In this document: piece by piece, positions 57,001 through 64,000 of the stretch
How positions within the stretch are numbered: the first letter of the stretch is position 1
Layout: each line of letters begins with the position of its first letter
Assembly (NCBI GenBank): GCA_965178125.1
Contig: OZ237746.1
Span: 310,001-374,000 of the forward strand
Direction: 5' to 3'
Origin: Bilabrum cf. latius
Lineage: Eukaryota; Bigyra: Bicosoecida; Bigyra; Bicosoecida
DNA: 64,000 nt
The notes under the pieces: generated by a model
The model's input: the letters and a program-made list of their open reading frames with translations, nothing else
What the model was told of the DNA's origin: nothing
The model's database searches: none
Translations under genes and position numbers: made by a program

Positions 57001-60000
57001 TCATGGGCCTGGGGAACGAGAGCCTGGCTCTGCAGCAGGCACACTAGACTGCTACGCATCGTTTGCCTGCTCTGCAGCAACTCCCCCAGACGGCTAGATC
57101 TGCGCGCCGCTGGCCTCCCCTGAGGCATCTCCTCCAAGGCCACACGACGAAGCTGCAGTAGCGTGCCCTGCATTGCCCGCATCTGGTGCAGCAGCGCCGG
57201 TCTTTTCACCGGCACTTGCACCTGCGTCTTCTTCTTCTTCAGATCTTACGCCTCCACCACCCCGATGCCTCTTCAGGGCGCTCTCTAGAGACCCGCTCAG
57301 GTCATCTGGCAGGTCCACCAGACCGCCGCCGAGCAGCCCGTCGATGGCATGGTAGAGGGTGTCAAGTTGGTCGACTTGCAGCATGCCCTGTAGCAAGCCA
57401 GGGATAGACAGTAGGTCATTGATGACCCATGCGGCCGGCTCGGTGGTCTCGTCAGCATCAGCCAGCATCTGAATCAGATGTGTGACCGTGCCAGCCTCCG
57501 CTACCTGCTAGGCGTGCGATCCGCCGCCCTTGCTCGACATCGACAGCAGCAGGTGCAGCGTAGTGGTCGCTGAGGTCTCCGTGCAGCGACAGCTAGCATC
57601 ACGGCATCTTGCAGCTTCTCCAGATGCAACCGATTGCAGAGTGCGGCACAGAGCAGCGATCCCACCGGACTGGATGATCTCATGCTGCAGAGCGGCAGAA
57701 CCCCTCGACAAGCCACGCAGAATGGCACAGCCGCAGCTTACTTTGTCGGTGCCGAGCATGCCGACTAGATTGGTGATGCCAATCGCCTTGGCAAGAGCAG
57801 GCGCATTGGATGGCACGCCTCCGATGACGTTCTAGATCATGAGAGAAACTACTTGCAGTGCATCTCCTTCCGAGGACGACAAGAGAAACGCCAAGACGCC
57901 GTTCAGACCCGCATCTTTGACGGCCTTTAAGCGCATCGACTGGTCAGCCTCACATCTGTCCTCACCACCGCACATCAAGCTTCGGATGCACTGAAGCAGT
58001 GCGGATAGCATGGTCATGCCAGGCACCTCTCCTTCTGGTACATCGACACCCTCAGCAGCTCGGCTGCACGCCATCGGGATCCAGCGGGTGATGTGAGTTA
58101 GTACGCCGATTCCCATCACGGCGCTTCTGACTTTCGAAGAACCGCACAAGAGAACTGATACGATATCCAGCGCCCCGACAGCTCTGCTAGGGTGACTCGA
58201 CTGCAGTATTTGCGAGAGAGACCGCAACAAGCCACTTTCCAGCAGATCACGCTGCTTTCCTGCCCTCCCTACCATCGTGTGGACGGCACCCAACGCAGCC
58301 AATGCAATGGGTTCTCTGTCAGCCGTCATACTATCCACGAGACAAGGCAGTGCGCGTGCCTCCAGCATCGCAGCTTTGACAGATTCACGCGCATTGCCCG
58401 ACAGGGCAGCCAGCGCTAGCGTGATCGGCCCCGCGGAATCTGTCGTGGCAAATCCAAGCCCACGAACCAATGACTTGACTGCGTCGGGCTCTGCCTCAAG
58501 GGCCTTTCCTGCCACAGCTTCATCGCTACGCAGCACGGCAGCGAGGCAAGAAAGAGCGGCATCTGCCGCCTCGGCATTCGCGGACTGCGTGATCCGGACA
58601 AGATGGGGTAGCGAGCCGCACCGTACCACGCGTTCGGCCAACGCACTGCAGCAGTTAGCGATGTTTGTCAGGGCAGAGCAAGCGGAATACAGGTGCTGGC
58701 CTCTGTGCGACGAAGATCTCTGTGCTTGCGCACTCGCAGAATCCCTGAGGATCTGCACGAGGGGTGGCAGCAGGCCGGCCTCAACAAGTACATGCTCCAT
58801 TTTCTTTGCAGAAAGCCAATCAACCAGCTCCACAGCTTTGCGGGTGCTGCTCTAGTTCTCCAACTGTAGCCAGTCCTACAAGATCGCTGGCAGGCCCTCT
58901 TCGCATAGATCTTGTGCTATCTCTTCGTGGCACCAGGCCAGATTCGAAACGATCCCGTAGGCTTCTGAGATCGCCTGAGGAGAATACAAGCTGTCTTGAT
59001 CCTCCTCGTCTGGATTGCACACTTGATGCAGTATGCGAAGGAGCACCGGGACAACTCCAGCCTCAAGCACTGCACGGTGGATTTGTAGACCTTGCACCTC
59101 GTCACTTCCAGTCACGTTGCATAGGCACTGCAGAGCATCCTCCACTGCGTCATCTTCTGGGTGCTTCAGTATGTCTGCTAGCGACTCGAACCCACCTGAT
59201 TCAGCGATGATTTGGGCTGTATCGTCGCGGCACAGGGTGATCGCTGCCAGAAGCTGACAAGCAGCAACGTAGTTGTTGTACAAGTCTGGATTAGGAGCTA
59301 TTGCAGCGACAGCTGCAAGGACTGCTCCAGCTCTGACGATGCATTCAACCACATCAGGGTCTTCACCAGAGACCATATCTACAAGACACGTCAGCGCTGC
59401 CTCTTGCTCATCGTGATTGCCCTCATGCACCATGTGAACCAGGCGGCCTACGACGCGATCCGTCGCTACCGCCTATTGGATAGCGATAGATCCATCGCAG
59501 AGGGCGGCCAGGGCATGTGTTGCCCTATACGAACCGGTAGTACCAGGCTGGACCGCGCTTGCTAGAGCAGGCAGAGCTCCAGCGGCAACAATGGCAGCCT
59601 TGGCGTCCTCATTATCAGGGCACATTTCTCCTAGGCAGGCGCATGCGTCAACAAATCCATCGTTAGCAATGCTACTAATCATACGAACAAGTGGTTTGAT
59701 CGCTCCTGCCTGTATAAGGTCTGGGATCATGTCAACGGTACCCACGGTACCCCCCACGAGCAAAAATGCCGCCCTCGTCGCTCGTGCCGCTACAGGAAGC
59801 GACTGTGAATCCAACAGGCACACAACAGCAGTGAAGAATCCTCCTTCACCCATCTGTTCATATAGGTCTGCAGAGAGATATCTAGCACAGTTTCCGAGAG
59901 CCACCAGGCAGTGAGCCAGGGCAAGCTCCAGCGTTTCACCCATGTCATGCTCCGGGCCTCCTCGTGACCAGAACAAATCGATCACCGTAGCCAGTAGACC

Positions 60001-62529
60001 TTCGCGCACAAATGTTGTTCGCGCGTTATGGCAGGTGGTCGACAAGTCGGATAGTGTGCGAGCTGCTATTTCCGTCATGTTCGTGTCGGTGGAGCGAATC
60101 AGACTGACGAGAATAGGCACAGCACCTGACTCGACGACAGCACAAGGATCACCTCCCGCAGGATTAGCAAGGTTCCTGATGGTGCACAATATGTACTCGT
60201 GCAGCGCTGAAAACGGGTACTTTTCTACACTATCGGCAGCACGACGCAGATGCGCAACCATCAAAGGCAGCACCCCGGATTCCGCCACGACCGCTTTGAC
60301 TAGGCTAGGGTCACTTGACAAGTTGCTCACGCACTCAACAGCTGCAAACATCTCGTCTTTATTACCGCATTGAATCATTTTGACGAGCCCAGGTAGTGCA
60401 CTTGCATCTACTATTGCGCTGCATGACTCATGTCCGGTCTTTGCTAGGCAAGACAGTGCGTGGACTGCTACACACTTGGAGTGGGCTACGCCAGAGCTGA
60501 TGACCTGTACGAGCGGTCCAACAGCGCACGCGTCAAGCACAGCCTACTTGACAGAAGCCCCGCCCTGCAGGATCGCACCAAGTGCCTCCAACGCGGGAGT
60601 CAAACTGTACGACGGGCCGCCCTCGATAACACTGACGAGCCCGACTACTCCACCTGCAGCAACGATGCGGCTCACACAATGCTCGCTGCCGTAGGCTAGG
60701 CTGGCAAGGAGCCGCAGAGTCGATCGTTTCAATCGACCATCGGCCGAGTACAGTAGCTTCACCAGTGGAAGAAGCGTGCCGGCATCGACAATGCAGTCCT
60801 TGATCGACTCATCGTCGATTCCAATGTCGCTGAGGGCTTGGACAACGTGGAAGACCTCATCATCATCTTCCGAGGCGAGGCGTGCAGCAAGCAACGGGAT
60901 TGCAGGTGTCTCCAATAGAGTCTTTTCGTCGAAGCCCAGATTTCCAATCGCCAGCGCAGCCGCTTTCCGTTCCGTGGCACTGTCCGATTGCAGCATGTCC
61001 ACCAAGGGTCGAAGCACGGCAGGGTTGACCAGCTGGTCGCGCACCTAGCCTTCATTGCATTGGTTGTACAGCCTGGCCATGAACGCGCCAAAGTGGCGAG
61101 CGACTCCAGGGTACTTACCATGCAGTATGGTAAGGATCGTATCGATCGGCGAGTCCTTGTCTCGCTGGTCTCGAAGGATTGCGACAGTCTAATCGGCCCA
61201 GGAGTCGAGCATCTTGCGAACACCGCTCGAATCAGCTGCGCATGTGTCCAAAATGCCGAGCCCTTGCAGGATGCACTAAAGCATGCGAGTTGTCGTTGCC
61301 AGGCTATCCTTCAGCTTCTTGAATACCTCCCGCGCTGCATCGATCGCGCTACTTTCGGGGCACGGCCCGCACAGCAGCGGCAGAACCTGATGAGCAGCCA
61401 AGTCGATCGTGGCATCGCCGCTGGACGGAAATCGCCTAGGTGCCCTATGCATGTACTCACTCATTGCTTGAAGCAGCTCGTGCCTGGAGCGAGCCGACTG
61501 TATCTGCTCTATGAACCCCGAGAGGTGACCCCCTTCCGAGCTAGCAGACTGGCTGCTCGCCATGGCAGCCGAGCCTGCTGCCAGCCTTGCGTCACCACTG
61601 CCGCTTGCTAGATTCTTGATGCTCTCGAGAACCTGCACGAGCGCTGGCACACCCATCACCGGCGTGCTTGAACGGTCCTTGGCTTGGCGCACGGACGTTG
61701 GCCCGCCCTTTTGCAGGCCATGTGAGCCCTTGCCACCAGGGGCTGCCGAGCTTGAGGCCGAGCAGGAGCAGGAGAAGGAGGAGGAGGGCGACGGCTCGGC
61801 GCTCGACTGGCTGTTCTCAGTCATGGGCACAAGTCCTACCGGTAGCAGCACCACCCTCCCCCCATCGCCCTCGTCACACCCCTCCCTGCTCCACGCCACG
61901 TTGTCCATCGTGAGGGCATCTGGGTCGATGCCGTGCTGTAGCAGGAGCTGCATGATCTCAGCGATGTCGCGGGCAATGATCATGGACTCGTACTCTGACA
62001 TCTAGGGGCCGTTCCGCTTCCTATCATCGAGGTAGTGCTGCAGCGTGCACTCGATGCCCTCGATCACCACCACCCTCGCCCTCGGCGGATTCATAGAAGA
62101 GTCCTGTGCTCCACCAGCTGCTGCCCCTTTGGAGCCCGTTGATGCCGCGCTTGATGCATTACTGTCATCACACATAGCATGTAGCCACTCTGGTACATCT
62201 GTGACCTGGTCGAACAGAACTTTGGCGGCAATCGAAGTCCTCTTGCGAAGCAGGTCGATCCTGTCGCTGCCTCCGGCGATCCCACTTGGGCTTGTGGTGC
62301 AGGGTACGTCAGACTAGTGCGTAAAGACAACCATTGCAATGGAACTGGCGGCCGGCTTGGGAATGTCTGCGGACAATCCGGTCAAGCGTTCAGCGTCGGC
62401 ATCGAGGCGCAGCAGAGTGTAGCACTCAGACACGGCTAGCACAATGTCTTGAGACGACGGCACTTCTGGAGACAATACACCAGTATCTATGATTTTGCCT
62501 ATCCTCTAACTGGACTCGCTTTGCTCCAT
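57001..62529 (-). CDS. Armadillo-repeat protein 5 (largest paralogue)
   Basis: This is a 1,842-residue frame from ATG 62529 (gcagATGGAG) to TGA 57001, with about 14 in-frame TAG codons read as Gln. The N-terminus keeps VLFDQVTDVPEWLHAM and a diverged DIAEIMQLLLQHGIDPDAL. It is followed by a Ser-rich linker and some 25 Armadillo-like repeats (DAGTLLPLVKLLYSADGRL and EAGVVPVLLRILHQV). The end is an acidic, Gly/Ala-rich disordered tail (VRSEEEEDAGASAGEKTG). It is the most divergent member of the array. A scaffold or binding function inside the cell is inferred from the fold only. Confidence 0.87.
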
Positions 62530-62763
62530 CTGCAGAAACACGAGGAGAATACGGTAAATTTAAAATGGCTATTGTCGGCGACAGTATCGAGACCAATATT
62601 GAACATGCATGATGACAAAATCTTCACTTTGATAATTGATACGTACTCATGGTCATATGTGCATCAGTTTATATCATTCTTACCCTTATCAGAGGTTGGA
62701 TATGCTAATTTCAATTCGTCGATCGAACAGGGCTTATGTTGCGGTATGTTACCAAACAATTCG

Positions 62764-62790
62764 TAGTTTCGGTTTCACGCAGGCATTTGC
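62764..62790 (-). promoter_or_regulatory. Upstream motif of Armadillo gene 5
   Basis: The sequence tagtttcggtttcacgcagg lies about 235-260 bp before ATG 62529. It is preceded by attcgtcgat (62715-62724), as in genes 2 and 3. The spacer continues to 63005 without a further recognised feature. Confidence 0.6.
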
Positions 62791-63005
62791 TTCAATCTTC
62801 GTATTCATAAAGAAGCGTGTGTTTCGTGTCGGAATACAGATGCTGTTGACATTGCGAGAACCCAATAAACGACGCTAACACGGCTTCTTTGGCAGCTCTC
62901 ACGCACAATAGCTAAAAATGCCCAAACTGTCTCGCACCATGTCTTCCAGTGGTTCGGTGAGAGGCCTCTTCACCTGCGCTCGAGCGAAGTTGTGTACCAG
63001 CGGAC

Positions 63006-64000
63006 ATGCTCATTTATCGATTGCAACCCCACGCCTCGCAGGGAAGCCTAGGCTCAGAATCAGACGACTCCTTGGGCAAATTGATTTCTGAGTTATGTTC
63101 CCCCAAGAAACAGACGAAAGGATCAGCAGAGCAAACTAGTCGCAAGAAGCGAGACAGGCTGATGGGCGGCAAGAAGAAAATGAAAAGCGATAAACGCCCG
63201 ACTAAAACAAGACGAACAGCTTCGGGAGTTCGTGCGTCTGGTCGTCCAGAGGATGCGGCTACTGTCGAGAGCCAGGTCGGTAATCCGTCCACATTTGTCG
63301 GTCGAAAGCGCAGCCGGTTTGATGAGGCTGACGATGACGATGCTGCTACTACTAGTGCTGCTGCTGCTGCTGCTGCTGCTGCTCGGGCTGCTGCTGCAGC
63401 TGCTGCTAGTGCTGCTGCTAGTGCTGCGTCTGCCGCGGCTGCTGCTGCTACTGCAGCTACTGCTGCAGCTTCGTACAGGCAAAGCACTCGTCATGGAAGC
63501 AAGGTGGTGCAACAAGTGACCTCTAAGCTCGCCAAAAAGGGGGCAGGCGGTGGCAGGGGCGGCGACAGCGGCCTGAATCGTCGCGGTGCCCGGCGGGTCG
63601 ATGAGCAGGGCACTGCAATGCGTCAAGTTAGCGACCAGCGAGCTGCGATGAATCCTGCCACAAACCACGAGGCGGTTGTCTCCGCGGCGAGTCACGAGGC
63701 GAGGGCTGGGAAGCCTGCAGACTCCCGGCATCCGGTGGCGGAGGCATTGGGTGTCTCCTCTGCGAGTCGAGGGGCGAGGGATGGGAAGCATGGAGACTCC
63801 CGGCATCCGGTGGCGGAGGCATTGGGTGTCTCCTCTGCGAGTCGAGGGGCGAGGGATGGGAAGCATGGAGACTCCCAGCATCCGGTGGCGGAGGCATTGG
63901 GTGTCTCCTCTGCGAGTCGAGGGGCGAGGGCTAGGAAGCATGGAGACTCCCGGCATCCGGTGGCGGAGGCATTGGGTGTCTCCTCTGCGAGTCGAGGGGC
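63006..64000 (+). CDS. Low-complexity repeat protein, runs off right edge
   Basis: A plus-strand frame from ATG 63006 (MLIYRLQPHASQGSLGSESD) stays open for 331 codons to the window end with no TAG. The N-terminal 80 residues are basic and polar, with nuclear-localisation-like clusters (RKKRDRLMGGKKKMK). A polyalanine stretch follows, encoded mainly by GCT repeats (63350-63475), then a Gly/Arg-rich part and 25-residue tandem repeats (GARDGKHGDSRHPVAEALGV). It is probably disordered; no family recognised. It is the only host gene here on the plus strand, divergent from Armadillo gene 5 with about 475 bp between starts. Confidence 0.65.
   Translation, partial: MLIYRLQPHASQGSLGSESDDSLGKLISELCSPKKQTKGSAEQTSRKKRDRLMGGKKKMKSDKRPTKTRRTASGVRASGRPEDAATVESQVGNPSTFVGRKRSRFDEADDDDAATTSAAAAAAAAARAAAAAAASAAASAASAAAAAATAATAAASYRQSTRHGSKVVQQVTSKLAKKGAGGGRGGDSGLNRRGARRVDEQGTAMRQVSDQRAAMNPATNHEAVVSAASHEARAGKPADSRHPVAEALGVSSASRGARDGKHGDSRHPVAEALGVSSASRGARDGKHGDSQHPVAEALGVSSASRGARARKHGDSRHPVAEALGVSSASRG
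63670..64000 (+). repeat. 75-bp tandem repeats in the right-edge gene
   Basis: About four and a half units with 75-bp spacing (for example gtgtctcctctgcgagtcg at 63751 and 63826) continue past the window end. The first unit is the most diverged. The unit is a multiple of three, so the frame is kept. Confidence 0.9.

Noticed and set aside
27391-62529. Series of same-strand fragments looking like decaying pseudogenes
   Set aside because: All breaks are TAG, all fragments stay in one frame, and paralogues have Gln at the same sites. A reassigned codon explains this better than decay.

Overview
The window is eukaryotic DNA from an organism I cannot name. It has three base-composition layers. A low-GC viral stretch runs from 1 to about 26,990. 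Two GC-rich tyrosine-recombinase elements sit inside it (11,732-20,521 and 22,599-23,700). A GC-rich host region follows from about 26,990 to 64,000. All three layers share one unusual feature: TAG is an ordinary sense codon, almost certainly glutamine, while TAA and TGA terminate. Read with the standard code, every long gene appears broken by TAG into same-frame pieces. Read with TAG as Gln, each becomes one uninterrupted, intronless reading frame. Paralogue alignments put TAG exactly where sister genes carry CAG or CAA, so this is not pseudogene decay. Known Gln-reassigned lineages (ciliates, diplomonads, oxymonads, ulvophyte algae, aphelids) mostly recode TAA as well, so the TAG-only pattern does not by itself identify the organism.

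Viral part (1-26,990, left end outside the window). The gene set is that of an endogenous polinton-like virus or Maverick: a superfamily 3 helicase, a retroviral-type integrase with a chromodomain, an adenain-type maturation protease, an FtsK/HerA-type packaging ATPase, candidate virion proteins, a nucleotidyltransferase, a 692-residue Gln-rich protein, a P-loop protein, a second integrase, a coiled-coil protein, small unknowns and two adjacent BspA-like repeat proteins. Nearly every viral gene has a TATATA motif within 0-7 nt of its ATG. I found no full-length major capsid protein.

Mobile elements. The P-loop gene is split by an 8,790-bp Ngaro/PAT-like retrotransposon on the minus strand. 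It carries gag, RT-RNase H, a tyrosine recombinase and split direct repeats. Removing it at the deduced borders restores the viral frame. A 1.1-kb element with the same repeat layout and a recombinase fragment sits at 22,599-23,700. A 237-bp derivative of that second element lies in host DNA at 52,147.

Host part. Five paralogous minus-strand genes of 1,145-1,842 residues encode a shared N-terminal domain followed by Armadillo-like repeats. Four of them have a conserved motif about 235-270 bp upstream of the ATG. A fifth copy of this motif lies exactly at the virus/host border with no gene to serve, which suggests that the virus integrated between a promoter and its gene. Interspersed are a secreted/transmembrane FG-GAP-EGF protein, a secreted parallel beta-helix protein, a pogo-like DDE transposase gene and, at the right edge, a plus-strand gene for a low-complexity repeat protein.
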